Origin: Trichaptum fuscoviolaceum
Lineage: Eukaryota; Basidiomycota; Agaricomycetes; Hymenochaetales; Trichaptaceae
NCBI GenBank assembly: GCA_910574455.1
Contig: CAJSYZ010000001.1
Location: forward strand, 2,525,424 to 2,589,423
Direction: 5' to 3'
Length of the DNA stretch: 64,000 nt
Positions 1-11,400 of the stretch are shown here, piece by piece (position 1 is the first letter of the stretch; each line of letters starts with the position of its first letter). Both the position numbers and the translations under genes were made by a program. Below the pieces are notes generated by a model that saw only the letters and a list, made by a program, of their open reading frames with translations, was not told where the DNA came from and ran no database searches.

Positions 1-494
1 GATTCCAGCAATCGAACCCCTCCGTCCTCTCCGTCGCTGCCCTACTCGGCTCCCTGCAGGTCTTCAAGCAAGCAGGCATGATGCCTGCCCTGCGCGCGCG
101 CTCGGTGGCACTCACTACCCACCTGGAGCAACTATTAAAAAGCTCGAATAGGTACGTGGACCCGAAAGATGCTGTAGCGCTGTATGGGAGGGGTGCAGAG
201 TTGAGTGGCGGCGGGGGCGAGTCGGGAGGGGAGAAAACACCCGGCTTCACGATTATCACGCCCGACGACCCAAATTCCCGTGGCGCGCAGCTATCGTTGC
301 TTATCCTCCCACCTGGGCAGGGAGTGATGCAACGGGTTGCGGATGGCCTTAAAAGTTACGGTGTGATCGGCGACGAGAGGCGTCCAGACGTCATCCGTCT
401 CGCGCCTGCACCTCTGTACAATGTCGTCGAGGACTGTAAGAGAGCTGCCGCAATTCTGGACCTCGTGTTTAACAAGTTAGAGATAGCGGCATAA
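1..494 (+). CDS. BNA5: Kynureninase, 3' part (5' end outside window)
   Basis: C-terminal part of kynureninase, the PLP enzyme that splits 3-hydroxykynurenine (or kynurenine) into 3-hydroxyanthranilate (or anthranilate) and alanine on the route from tryptophan to NAD. The frame is open from base 3, reading FQQSNPSVLSVAALLGSLQV, so the first internal ATG at 78 is not the start. Family landmarks follow: RGAQLSLLI, then a stretch ending RPDVIRLAPAPLYN, which matches the end of the small domain in eukaryotic kynureninases. Stop TAA is at 492-494. No intron is seen in this last exon. It lies tail to tail with kynurenine formamidase, the preceding enzyme, only 69 bp away. Identification is from recalled family sequence and is firm for the visible part. 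Confidence 0.93.
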   Translation, partial: FQQSNPSVLSVAALLGSLQVFKQAGMMPALRARSVALTTHLEQLLKSSNRYVDPKDAVALYGRGAELSGGGGESGGEKTPGFTIITPDDPNSRGAQLSLLILPPGQGVMQRVADGLKSYGVIGDERRPDVIRLAPAPLYNVVEDCKRAAAILDLVFNKLEIAA

Positions 495-563
495 TGCAAG
501 CTATGAAGATGGAGGAAACAGCCGTTTGTTATGTACACAAATGTATGTAGGGGAATACGAGGG

Positions 564-1511
564 TTATGACTGCCTAGAAATCAGCTTGGTGATGAAGTCC
601 CCCATGAGATCGCTGTACTGAGATGTCTTTAGCATATCATTGTGTTCTATCGTGAGAGTCTCCCAATCCTTTTTCACCGTAAATTTGAGTGACTCGAGGT
701 GCTGATAGATAGCCTGGGACTGAGCTTCGTCAACCAAGGTATCCCCCGAGGAATGTACTATAAGCCAGGGTGGATCACCGCCATTCTCTCGGCGGGGATA
801 CGATGTGGTCGAATCGCCTAAATATGATGGTTTATCTCCGAAGGTGTTCGAGATAAACCATGACTTGTAGGCCGGGAAACTCTGCAGGAGGAGGTCGATG
901 TCGTAGATGCCTTCTGACAGCGCAACGCCGCGCACCGCGTTCAGCAACGTCGGGGACGGGCGGAGCGAAGGCGTTGGCGTAGAAGAGTCCAGTAGGATCG
1001 CAGTGAGTATATGCGCACCACAGCTGTGCCCGATCGCGTAGATCTCATCGGCACGGGCGTTATCAAGCCGGCGCTGTGGTTCCGAGTCCAGTCCTGGTCC
1101 ACCACCGCTTTGGCCTGAGCTGCTCGGGCGCACAAGAAACTCGAGCGCAGCCAGCACGTCCTCTGCGTGCGCAGGGTGCTGAAGCGCTGTCTCCGGTGTA
1201 GGCTCGTTCGGAGTCAGACGGTAGTTGGGCACTGCGACCGTGCAGCCCGTGCGCTGCGCTAGGCGCACTGCAAGCTCCCGATGGTGGGACTTATCTTCGC
1301 TGTGCAAATAGGAATGCAAAATTAGTCCAATTTAGCTCGGAAAGGGGAGCCTGACAGTGAGCAGTGCGTACGCTCTCCATGCACCGCCATGCACAAAACA
1401 GACTATCGGGGACCTTTCCCTATCTGAGCTCGACGGGGGCGGTACATAGAGGTCGAGCCGTTGAGCTGCGAGCTCGCCGTAGGGAATGTCATTTGTTACG
1501 GCGATGGGCAT
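564..1511 (-). CDS. BNA7: Kynurenine formamidase (arylformamidase)
   Basis: Alpha/beta hydrolase that removes the formyl group from N-formylkynurenine, the step after tryptophan or indoleamine 2,3-dioxygenase. Two exons, complement(564..1299,1372..1511), give 291 aa. The oxyanion motif HGGAW sits at the end of exon 1 and reads on as HGGAWRAEDK after removal of a GT-AG intron of 72 nt. The nucleophile elbow is GHSCGAH, the acid Asp is in HSSGDTLVD, and the base His is in TIEHNDM near the C terminus, so the catalytic set looks complete. Start ATG at 1511 is the first Met and gives normal family length. It is convergent with kynureninase and divergent from PMP3 (266 bp between starts). Pairing with BNA5 supports the pathway call. 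Confidence 0.92.
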
Positions 1512-1717
1512 GTCGTTGGTGAGAGACTGTGTTCGGTAAGTAAGGCGTATAGATAAGATAAAATCATGCCATTATCTTGACATTAGTGCAGGATGACAGA
1601 TGAGGAATGTGTCAGTGAAGCGCCACGAGCTAATTTAGGGCATAAAGCCGGCATGTTGTCAGAGACGACGTCACCGCACCGCCCTCCAGCTATCCGGAGT
1701 CGAGTGGTCAGCGCGCG

Positions 1718-1726
1718 TATATAAAG
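1718..1726 (+). promoter_or_regulatory. TATA box of PMP3
   Basis: TATATAAAG lies 52 bp upstream of the PMP3 ATG and is followed by a pyrimidine-rich stretch (about 1738-1761) of the kind found at fungal transcription starts. A strong TATA element fits a highly expressed, stress-responsive small gene. The position is seen directly; the function is inferred. Confidence 0.6.
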
Positions 1727-1777
1727 TAAGCCTCGCCCTCTCTCCGTTTCTCCCTCCCCCAAGAAACTTCATTCACC

Positions 1778-2243
1778 ATGGCTTTCACCGGATCTGACAT
1801 TTGCAAGGTTTGTCGCCACGAGCTCAGAGCCTTCTTCAATAACATACTGACATTGAACTTTTCCTATTGTTTTGTAGATCATGTAAGTTTGCTCTTCATC
1901 CGAGAGTGCGGTATAGTCTCACCTCTCCCCAGCATCGCCATCTTCCTGCCTCCCGTAGGAGTCTTCCTTGAGAGAGGTTGCGGATCCGATTTCGTGAGTT
2001 AATCCATTCAACGTCTCATTTACTCGTGCTCATGCACCCTATTGTAGCTAATCAACATTTTGTTGGTATGTTGTCGTCGTTTTTGCTAATCTGAAATTCT
2101 GTTTGCTAACAAGTCGTTCATTCTTGAAGACCATCCTTGGATACATGTAAGTCCTACTTTACTGATCATACTTGTTGTCTGCTTATGCTGCCTTTGCCAG
2201 TCCGGGAATCATTCATGCGCTGTACATCATCCTGAAATACTAA
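1778..2243 (+). CDS. PMP3: Plasma membrane proteolipid 3 (PMP3/RCI2 family)
   Basis: A 57-aa double-membrane-span proteolipid of the plasma membrane that affects membrane potential and salt tolerance. Six exons, join(1778..1807,1878..1882,1933..1993,2048..2065,2130..2146,2201..2243), give an exact family protein: it starts MAFTGSDICK, continues IIIAIFLPPVGVFLERGCG, and ends PGIIHALYIILKY. Two hydrophobic segments flank the conserved ERGCG loop. Exon 2 is only 5 nt (ATCAT) and exons 4 and 5 are 18 and 17 nt. Skipping exon 2 breaks the frame, and including it restores the conserved Ile run after DICK, so the micro-exon is well supported. About 270 coding-strand bases are intron, more than the CDS itself. 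Confidence 0.95.
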
Positions 2244-2426
2244 GCGGATCAGGTTGTAGGACACTTGCATTACGAACCTATCATGTTTTTATATCAGCCA
2301 TATTATGTACACGCTTCGTAATGTCATAATGACGATACCCTATTTCTCTTTATCGCATTGTCTTGTGTGCTTGGTTTGATATTATACAGAGGTTTATTAG
2401 CTGCTATAATCAAGATTGACCTCGTC

Positions 2427-5191
2427 TTATTCGCTCTCGCTACTCTCGTCATCCTGTTCGTCAAACTGCTCTATCATCCGGGACCCGACTGTCCAGCATC
2501 TACGAAGGTTATCTGCATCATGACCTTTTGACTCGGGGAGAGCATGCCAGGCGCGAATGTCGTCTTCGTCAACGATGTCGCCCTGATACAATGCGGCGAG
2601 TACCTGTCCAAAGAGGCCGAGGCGAGGTGACTGCGCGCAATGTTCCTGTGGATCATGACGAACATACGGAGTAAATATGTATATAAATAAGCAGCACGTT
2701 CCTGATGAGTCAGTATAGAAAAACAAACCTGCAGGACTGTAATAGTTTCCACGGCATCCACTCCGCCAATCATAGTGATTAAAGCGCCCCACCGGTTCAC
2801 CACGCGTGCAATTTCCTTGCGCTGGGCAGCAGGCTCAGGGACCACAGGGACGAGATCGACGATACCCGCGACGACCGCCTCGCGCACTCGGCGAAGGGGA
2901 ACATTCGTCGACATCCGAAGCGTCTTCAACTCGACTGCTGCATTGTCGACCGAATGCCCCTCCGCAAACGCCCGCGCAAGGCTGGCAGCCACCTCGGCCT
3001 GGAACTCCTTCTCTGCCTGCGCATCGCTCGCAGCTGTCGAGAAGGCAGAAATTGGCAGCGCGGTGGCGGATTTGGATCCCGATAGAGTGCCATTCCCCAA
3101 GGGGATGCCCTCGTCGTCGGACGAATCGTCTTCGGAATCGGAGGAGGAAGTGATGGATCCGGTGTCGGAGAGGTCTAGGTCGGACGCGCTGTCGCCTATG
3201 CAAAGGCGTGCGTGAGGTTAATTGAGTTTTAGCATTCATAACGCACACGAGGCTGATTGACTGACCTAGTCGTAATAACCGTTGGTTTAGACGGGAGTTG
3301 ATTTCATCATCGTCTTCATCCTCGGATTGTTGTAATTCGTCCGGCCAAACAATCCCATTTGATTGTCGACCAAGGCTTTCTCTAAGATGGGTGGTTTGGG
3401 CTGGAGTCATTCAGTCAAAGTGTCTAGAAGCATATGATCATGAGTGCTCACCGGCCTCCACATTTTCTAGCTCCGAATCCTCCTCTTCATCGTCCTCTTC
3501 CACAGGTCGCTTGACACTTCCTCTCTTCGCGGACACACGCGCCAGTCTTCTTAGCCTGGCGTCAGGCCCGACAACAACTCCATCTGCCACTAAACAGCCC
3601 CTCTCTATCCTCGATCCTTTGAGCACTTTCACGCCCCTGCCTAGTATGCTTCCCTCTACGACACATCCCGCCTCCACATGAACATCGTCCCACAGGTAGC
3701 TGTCGGAAACGACAGCACCTTGGCTGACGATACAATTCGAGCCAAGGACGGATGATGAGACCCGGGCGTCTTGAGAAATGGATACGCCCGGCCCCAACAG
3801 GGTTAGTGGCCCAATATATGATGTCCGTGCGAGTTGAGGGGGAGAAGCTCGAGAGAAGTACTTGTTACCGCGGAGGTGCTCGTATATTGTAGTTGAAGAT
3901 CCAGGTAGGTTGTTGTCTGGCACAAGCGGAAACGTCCATCGGGAAAGGATGTCCTTGCTGAAGACACAACAATGACAAGTCAGAATACGTCAAGCAGAAA
4001 TAAAGGAAATATAGAGCAGCTAACCTAATAGATGCATAGCTTTTGGTGTCTTTGACACGCGCAGCGTAGCCCTCGGAGACTACATGACAATAAATATTCT
4101 TCATAAGTAGATCAGATGTTAGGACCCCGTGCACGAAGTCACGGCGGATGTCCTGGTAGTCGAAATTATCCTGAAATAAGGATGGGACCTAAAATGCATC
4201 AAACTTGAATAGGGTTCAATTGGTGGTAATGGGAAGAGGGCTCACCTCGACTGAGCATACATCTATGAAACAGTCTATAAGGTCGTTGCGGATCTCTACT
4301 TCTGGGTGCTCGTTGAGGATCTCGCGCGGTATTCGCGCATGCGATTTTGGTGGGTAGCCTTGTACGGCTTCGTAGTGTAGGCATTCAGAGGTTTCCGAGT
4401 CCAGGACAAATACGGACGTCTCTCCTCTTGGTCTATCCGAGAGTTAGAGTGCCATTACGATCAAGCGAGCGAGGAAACGAGGAGACGAGGAGCGTTGAGC
4501 GTTGAGCAAACTGGAAGTAGACAGATGAAAGCAGATGAAATGCGGACCTAGTTCGGTGCATAACGCCTGCTTCTTTCACGACCATCGTCATGATCGCATC
4601 TTTGTTCGTCTTCCGCCGCTCCTTGTGTACGCGTACGACCTCGTCGATGCGCACGCTGCTCACCAGGTCACCCGAGACGAGCACGAAGTCGGATGTGATG
4701 ATTCCGTGTGTGTAGATGTCCCGCATCGCGTCTCCCGCCGAGAACGCCTCTTTCGCAGTGATGATGGGCACTATTTTGATCCCTGATCTGGGCTGCGACC
4801 ATTTTGAATCCCTACAGAATGCGAAGTATAAGCTCAATCGCGATGTCGAGAGGTGTGTATATGTGGTGAATGACGCACCGGATGGCTGCCTTGACCTGGT
4901 CAGCATGCGATCGGCATATAACAAATATTTCTTGGACGCCAGCAAGTGCAAGAGCTTCGAATGTCCAGTCCAGTAGAGGTACATTGCAAACCGGAAGCAA
5001 ACACTAGACAGAATAAGTTACAAAGTCAGAGTCAACCAAGACGAATGAGTCATAACACGCACGCGGGGCTTGTTCACAGTCAGAGGCTTGAACCGTTTGT
5101 TGAAGCTGTCGGCAAGAATGACAGCCTGCAGAATCTCTTCTTCTTGACCTTCAATCGCTTTCTCTTTGCCTGAGCCGGATTTCGGAGCCAT
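2427..5191 (-). CDS. GCD6: Translation initiation factor eIF2B, epsilon subunit
   Basis: Catalytic subunit of eIF2B, the guanine nucleotide exchange factor for eIF2 and a main control point of translation. Nine exons, complement(2427..2645,2729..3195,3266..3400,3452..3957,4025..4188,4246..4432,4548..4811,4879..5003,5063..5191), give 731 aa, close to the yeast protein. The N terminus (EEEILQAVILADSFNKRFKP, then PRCLLPVCNVPLLDWTFE) is the nucleotidyltransferase-like domain. Hexapeptide repeats of a left-handed beta helix follow (GPGVSISQDARVSSSVLGSN and onward). A serine/acid linker leads to the C-terminal W2 (HEAT) domain that performs exchange, ending DNLRRCWTVGSRMIEQFDEQ and an acidic tail. 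The chosen ATG (MAPKSGSGKEK) is the one next to the conserved domain. All splice phases agree. It is divergent from the EF-hand gene. Confidence 0.95.
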
Positions 5192-5324
5192 TTTTTTCGT
5201 GTATGGAGGAGAAGGGCAGCGCTGCTGGCGAAGGGGAGTTTTGGCGTTTATGGCAATGGCGCCCGAGTCCGAGTCATTTCGATTCAAAGAATTTGAGTTT
5301 AGTTTGCCGACGTAATTTCACGGT

Positions 5325-5330
5325 CACGTG
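5325..5330. promoter_or_regulatory. CACGTG palindrome in shared promoter
   Basis: A perfect CACGTG E-box core lies in the 294 bp between the divergent starts of the eIF2B epsilon gene (5191) and the EF-hand gene (5486). Such sites bind bHLH factors of the Cbf1/Pho4 type in fungi. One six-base match can arise by chance, so this is only a candidate. Confidence 0.25.
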
Positions 5331-5485
5331 GGACATGGTTGCCTTTTTCGGGCTGGCGATTCGCGAGCACGAGCGTGTTTCCTGGCCGTTGTACAGTGTG
5401 CTGTAGAGACTCCTATTCTCCAAAACAGAAAAACATATAAAGACTATACACTATCACACGCCTTCAGGAGCTAACTATTGTCTCT

Positions 5486-6184
5486 ATGCCGCCCTTCGAC
5501 TTTGACCCGGACGAATCTATGCGCATTCAGTCGCCGCGCCCAGAAACGCCTGAACCAGATGCGCGTCAAGGGAGGCGCAACTTGGAGACGGGTGTGCAAC
5601 TTTTAGACGACGAGGGAGCAATCAGCGAAAAGGTGCTTAATCTACAAAATATAATAATTGTGGCGAATACGGATCTAACAGTTTGTTTGTGCTTCTTAGC
5701 TCGAACGATGCTTAAAGCACATCTTTGCGAAGTACTGCACGCCGCAGCCTTCCTCGGTACGATCGCCCGCGAAGACCATTGTGTCGCTGCATGAACCTCC
5801 TCCCAATGCATACTTAACTACGGAAGCTCTAGACAAATGGGCTACGGATACCAATGGATCACCGTTCTCGGAGGAAACGAAGGAAGAGCTAAAGGATATG
5901 CTGGACGTAAATGATGATGGCAATCTGACGTACGTCGTATTTACCTTTTCATGCATACCGGAAGTGTTGACTGGGCTTTACCAGCTTTAAAGGATTCTTG
6001 CAGATATACCAGCTACAGACAGAAAACGACGAAGAAGAGACCTGGAAAGATCTCGTGAGATAGCTTTAATACTTCATCCATGATCATTGCTGAAAGCCGC
6101 TGAGTCTAGTCTACGCATGGCTTTGATCGGAGTCTATCTCTCGCATCAACACGAAGAGAAATCCTGGAAGACGATTCTGCGTGA
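5486..6184 (+). CDS. Small EF-hand protein with Miro-like EF module
   Basis: Four exons, join(5486..5632,5700..5929,5985..6054,6110..6184), encode about 173 aa. After an acidic, Pro-rich N terminus comes LERCLKHIFAKYC, a helix, then DVNDDGNLTF, an EF-hand loop whose position 12 is Gly instead of the usual Glu. It is followed by KGFLQIYQLQ, then ETWKDL and THGFD. This order (EF loop, GFL, ETW, G[FY]D) recalls the EF-hand plus EF-associated segment of Miro GTPases, but no GTPase domain is present. A role in calcium sensing is inference; no name is recognised. The last exon is the least certain: it rests on a GTGAGA donor and an acceptor ending GTCTAG. Confidence 0.65.
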
Positions 6185-6650
6185 GTCCGTGCTCAAAACC
6201 ATTGCGATCGATAACGCTTAGACTGGTTAACAGATCCGAGGCGCCTACGAATGGCACACATTCGTAACGGTGGATAGCCCTTGATACAGTCAACTCACCA
6301 TCATACTCAAGTCTACTCCAGGAGCTACGCTTATTCGACTTCCGGTGTCCTTTCGTGGCAACGAACTACTTGCCATGCCCTCCTATTCGGCTATGGATGT
6401 CATTTGCCTATCAGTGGCCGAACAACTTCTCGCAGACTTTCGTTTCCTCGGTATTCTATCTTGTTTCTCCATGAATCACCATTCACTATCTCCTGATTGC
6501 AATGCAGGAAAAATGCCGAACGCAATTGACAATGCACAGATATCAATCAATAGGACTAATTGCACACACATTATACTGCACACAGTAGTGCCCTTTACCA
6601 CGTTTAAAAGCAGCTTCAGACAGTGGATTGATACCTCTCTCCTCTCTGCG
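6185..6650. other. Intergenic, nothing seen
   Basis: 466 bp between the convergent EF-hand and methyltransferase genes. Only 3' flanking DNA is evident, with no open frame of family character, no repeat and no RNA gene recognised. Confidence 0.5.
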
Positions 6651-7939
6651 TTATTGCTTCTGCTCGATCGAATCTTTTCGTCTTCGGAAGCCTGGGCTTC
6701 CGATCTGCAGTTTCCAAATCTCGACGCCTTCCCAGTCACTTTTAGACCAATTTAGCCCTCCACGTTCCATCGCACGGACTATGCGGCGATAAGGGATGCG
6801 GTTCAGATTGAATCCCCATTCCTCTTTGGCCTGCTTGAAAAACATCGAGATTAATCCTGGGTCCCGATTTTCTAAAGCCAAATAAATTATCGGTGATCTT
6901 GGACTGGTTCTGCTGGAGGATGAAGGATACGGCGTAGTATCAACTTCGTTCATAGAGTCAGTGTCAGGCCCAGATCCGTGCCTTAGACTTGACAGTAGAC
7001 AGAGGTGATGCAAGGTGCGCAGTAGAGGTGGCACTGAAGAGGCAGAGTAGATGGTGTCGGACGTTACTATCAGGTCAAAAGGAGGGCCGATCGTGTTGTC
7101 CGATGATTCTGAATCGGCCGCCTCGGGTTTATGGCTCCTGTCCGTGCTTGTACAAGCCAGTCGACCCGCATGCCCGGGAGATGCTATGCATGTGGGATCG
7201 TCCCATGTCCATGCATCAGGCTCGACCGTCCAGTCCAGCTCACACACCTCCACAGTACCATAGTCCTTGTGGAAACTGCCGCTTTTGTGGAGCAGATGCG
7301 AGTTACGCTGAATATTTGGCCGTAGGACTGTGCTCACTACGGATGCAATATCAGTCGCAACGACATCCCAGCCCAACGTAGCCAGAGCGAGTCTTAGGTT
7401 TGGTAAATGACATCAAACGCCAGTTCATGAGATAGTCCGACGAGAAGCCGATGAAAGATTACAGATGCCGAACAGAGGAAGATTTATTGGCAATGAGATT
7501 TGCGAGCAAAGCGAGAAGAAGAGTACATACGCAGTCAATCCTATGCCACTACCAAGCTCAATCGCTCGAGGTCGACGCGCAATCGGTGGTATCGACCCGG
7601 CTGGGGCATCGTCCCCTAGATTTGGTGACGTAGCCTGGACCATCGTGCGCTAAGCGTGGCATACCGAATAAAACAAAGTTAGTGATCACGCGTGTCCAGG
7701 TCCACAGGAGAAGGTACATGATGGCCAGCCGTTTCCATCCGGGATGTAGATTTGGGTGGAGGCTTTTTGGAGGGAAGGATGTCCGCAAGAAGAACAGACA
7801 CGCATTGTGCGCCGAGCCAAAGGGCCGTGCCGTTCGTCTGGCCGTCGTTCGTCTGCGCGAGCTCGAAAGTGTGATTGAAATACTGATAAGAAAGCAGATC
7901 AAGGTGCTTTGTTTGATGTGCAGGCAGCACACTGTCCAT
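6651..7939 (-). CDS. Protein-lysine methyltransferase, METTL21/FAM86-like
   Basis: Seven-beta-strand SAM-dependent methyltransferase. Three exons, complement(6651..7392,7531..7649,7718..7939), give 360 aa. Motif I is AIELGSGIGLTALALATLG, assembled across a splice, followed by WDVVATDI (acidic motif II). The post-I region PFDLIVTSDTIYSASSVPPLL carries the D-x-x-Y type signature of the family-16 protein methyltransferases that modify lysines on elongation factors, chaperones and ribosomal proteins. The N-terminal half has FELAQTNDGQTNGTALWLGA, the usual substrate-side N-terminal signature. The C terminus ends in basic residues. The target protein cannot be told from sequence. It is divergent from the RhoGEF gene over 509 bp. 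Confidence 0.82.
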
Positions 7940-8448
7940 GGCTGTGGATGGTAAAGAGCAGTGTCAGAACAAAACGCTGCGCGCATGATAGGTGCGGCGA
8001 GTATTCGGCGTGGGCAGTGCAAGCCCTAATTTCAGGTTACATAAAATTCCTGTCACGCTGTGACGGGCGCTTCTATATTCCCTGACAACGTTGAAGAGCG
8101 TTGTATACGTCGAGCGAAGACGTGTAAGAAGCGGGAAAATAACAATAGGAGTGGAAATGAAAAAGAGCGATCCTTGAATTGGATAGTTTGTTTGAGATAG
8201 AAAGAGAGGAGAAATAAATTGAGATTGGAAATGTCAAACCTTGTGTTGAATTAGGCAGATGAATAGGCGGAGGCAAAAAGTAACTTAGTCGTAAAACGGT
8301 CGTCCACTCACTGCCTGTGCCCATCCTCTCCCTCACACGTTGCGCTCCCCGCCGACGAAGTCGAGCAAGCCCTCCCGCTCGCAACCAGCGGTCAGCGTGC
8401 AGGCACCCAAGTGTGCCATACGCTCGTGCTAATCCCTGCAAACTCACA
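7940..8448. other. Divergent promoter region
   Basis: 509 bp between the starts of the methyltransferase (minus strand) and the RhoGEF (plus strand). No repeat or RNA gene is seen. An open frame reaches upstream from the RhoGEF ATG, but its composition is Arg/Pro-rich and unlike coding sequence, so the ATG at 8449 is preferred. Confidence 0.45.
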
Positions 8449-11400
8449 ATGAAAGCCCTCTTCAATCGATTTAATCGTTCAAAGGATAGGGATAGGGACA
8501 AGGATCGAGACAAATATTCTACGTCCACAGACAGTCCGTCCTCCAACCATAGGGAGAAGCTCGAACTCCCCCCGCTGCGCAACTGGCCTCCAGAGCGCGT
8601 CACATCCACACCGAACTCGTTTCATTCCACCAAACCTCTCCCGGACCTCTCCTCGCGTCCGCTGCCGCCAATAGATCAGTCGTCCTTCCCAGTGACACAG
8701 ACCAACTCGCAGGCAAGCACAGAATCGTCGAGAATATCTGCGCAGTCAAATGGACCATTGCCCATATCTGCATCTGCATCGTCGGCTGCGCCTTCCGTGG
8801 ATGAGAGGATGGGCCTTGGGTTGGGCAGCGTAACGCGCACGGAAGCGCCGCGCGTAGAAGCGACAGAGTCGTCGGGTTCGGGCCGTGGTGCGCGCAAACC
8901 AACTGATGGGAGCACGACAACGCATACGAGCTCAAACGATGCTGCAAATCCGAAGAAAGTTGCGTTTATCTCCCCACCGCCCACTCCCGCGCCGCTTCAC
9001 CGTGCCCTGGGCGAGCCGGACACGTTGTCGATTGACGGCAACGTCGAGGCTGCGTCGACACCGGGCGCGAGTAATGGAAAACAGAACGCGTCTGCGCCGA
9101 TAAAGACGACTGTGACGCGCTTCCAGGCAGCTCATGGCGCCGAGTCGCGTGGATCAACATCCACCGCCTCTTCCTCAAAAGTGAATGTAGCGCAAAAGGG
9201 TACGAATGGGAGTTCCAATAAAGCTACCGTAACGTCAACGCGCACAGCCATTTCGCCGAACCTACAGAGAACGCTCGCAGACTCAGCGAGCGTCAACGCA
9301 TCGATGCGGTCTAATACGCCATATTCCCAAGCCAGTCAGTCCACAAGTCGCATCTTAGCGACCGCATCCTGGAGTGAGGCTGCTGAAGAGGATCTCGTTT
9401 CCAACCTTGGGCCTCGAGAACGGACGCGTCAAGAGGTGTTATGGGAGATAGTCGCCAGTGAGGAACGGTGAGCTCGACAGTATTCGATGTTTTTTTTCAT
9501 GAACACTGATATGCTTCCTATTGCTAGATACGTTACTGAACTAACAAAGCTCAAGGAAACCTTCATTGAACCTCTTTTACATCCATACGCTTCTCCACCA
9601 GTTACTTCCCCGACACCTATCGACCATGATGAATATTATGCTCGCGTCGACTCTCCTCGGGAGTCGCTTGATCACCTTCCGATTGCTGCCCGGTTCCTAT
9701 CTCCAACACCTGGTTTGCGCCCGGAAACACCCGCAACAGCGACCACTAACACGCTGCAACCTCCATCATCATCAACCGCTAAGGATAGCATGCAGAATAT
9801 TGACGGCGACTCCGCAGAAACGGATGACGATGAGGCGAATGATCGCATGGGTAGGGCATATAGCGGTGATCAATATAGCGGCCAAAGACGAGGTGGCAGC
9901 TCAGCGATTGCAGCTGCAGCTGCGAAATTTACCCATCCTCGCTCCCCTTACAACACCACAGCGCAGCGCAGCAAGAATGACAAAGCGGCACTGCCATTCC
10001 CAAGTCGCTCACATCAATCTCTGCCCCCTCCGCGGAGGATGGCGCAAGGTTCAACTGCGTCCCTTGGCCGACAATCCATTGTGGGCATACCAGCTGAACG
10101 TGATCGCGAAAGAGAGGTATCGTATGCTCCTACTCAGAAGACGGACAAGACCTCGGGCTCTAAGGTCTTACGGAAATTGCGCAGAAGCACGACGGCACCT
10201 GACATGCTCGGAGACGCGGTACCTCCGCAACAGCTTCCAGAAGACCTCCGAAGGTGTCTAGAAGTTCTCGAAGGCGGAATATACGATGGGCATGTTCGGC
10301 TGAGCGAAGGACTACGAAAGAGGTACGAAGAACAATATCCCTTGGTTCGCAGTCTCGCGGACGTTTTCGTCAACAATGTACGTGATCATTTGTGGACTTC
10401 AGCACCCTCTCATTGGAAGCTAATCACCCTATTCCCGTCTTAAGTCGGATATTCTACGGGAATATGCAACATATGTCCTTCATTTAGAGCGTGCTCTTGA
10501 ACAAGTGGACAATGCCCTTTCTACTGCGAGCGACTCAAAGAAGCCCAAAAACCAGGACGCTGCGATGTGGATGAAAATCTGCAAATCACTTCAACGCCTT
10601 GAAGAAGATTCTGTCGTAAAGGGTGAGACTGGATTGGCTATCTCACTCTCCAAACCTTTCCAGCGACTACTCAAATACCCACTACTATTCCAAAACCTTT
10701 TGTATCATACTGATCCTAGTACCTTTGAGTACGAAAGCACATTACTCATGGTCGCCGAAGTGGAGACAATTGTGCGGAGTATCGAAGACGAGAAGATACA
10801 GAAGGAAGAACGTGACAAAACTCGAGATGCGTTTGCTCGTATCGAAGGCTTGGAGAAGGTGAAGCAACTGGCATTGCCAAAACCCTCAAGGCTACTCGTA
10901 GAGGAACGACCTCTGTCTTCGCCTGACTCCAATGGACAAAAATCAGCACCTCCCTCTGCTCTCAACAAGAATGTGAAGGGCAAGACTTCTTTCCGCCGGT
11001 TAAGTGACGTCTTGCACCCTGGAGCGAATGGTGTCGGCGGAAAGAAGGACCTATGGCTAGTTTCCTTCAACGATGTCGTTCTACGCTGTCAGCGGACAGG
11101 TGTGACTTCTCTCCCTCTCGCATCTTCAACGAATTCTAGAACGAATTCGTTGCCGGAACTGCAAGCCAAAGCCAAATACGCCACGACTGGACGCAAAGGC
11201 ATGCATACCAAACCTCGAAATCTTTACAAGTTCTTAAAGGTATGATCGTTAACAATTGTGCGCCATCACGTTGGCTAACAGTTGCACAGATCGAGAATTG
11301 GGCCATCACTGGCATTGCAGATCCAAATCAAGGCGTCGTTGCAATGGAAGAGTAAGTGGTTTACACTAGGAGATAGCGTTTACTGATATCATTATCAAAG

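Noticed and set aside
8073..8609. Minus-strand open frame over the RhoGEF start
   Set aside because: It overlaps the promoter and first exon of the RhoGEF and shows low-complexity Ser/Leu composition without domain character.
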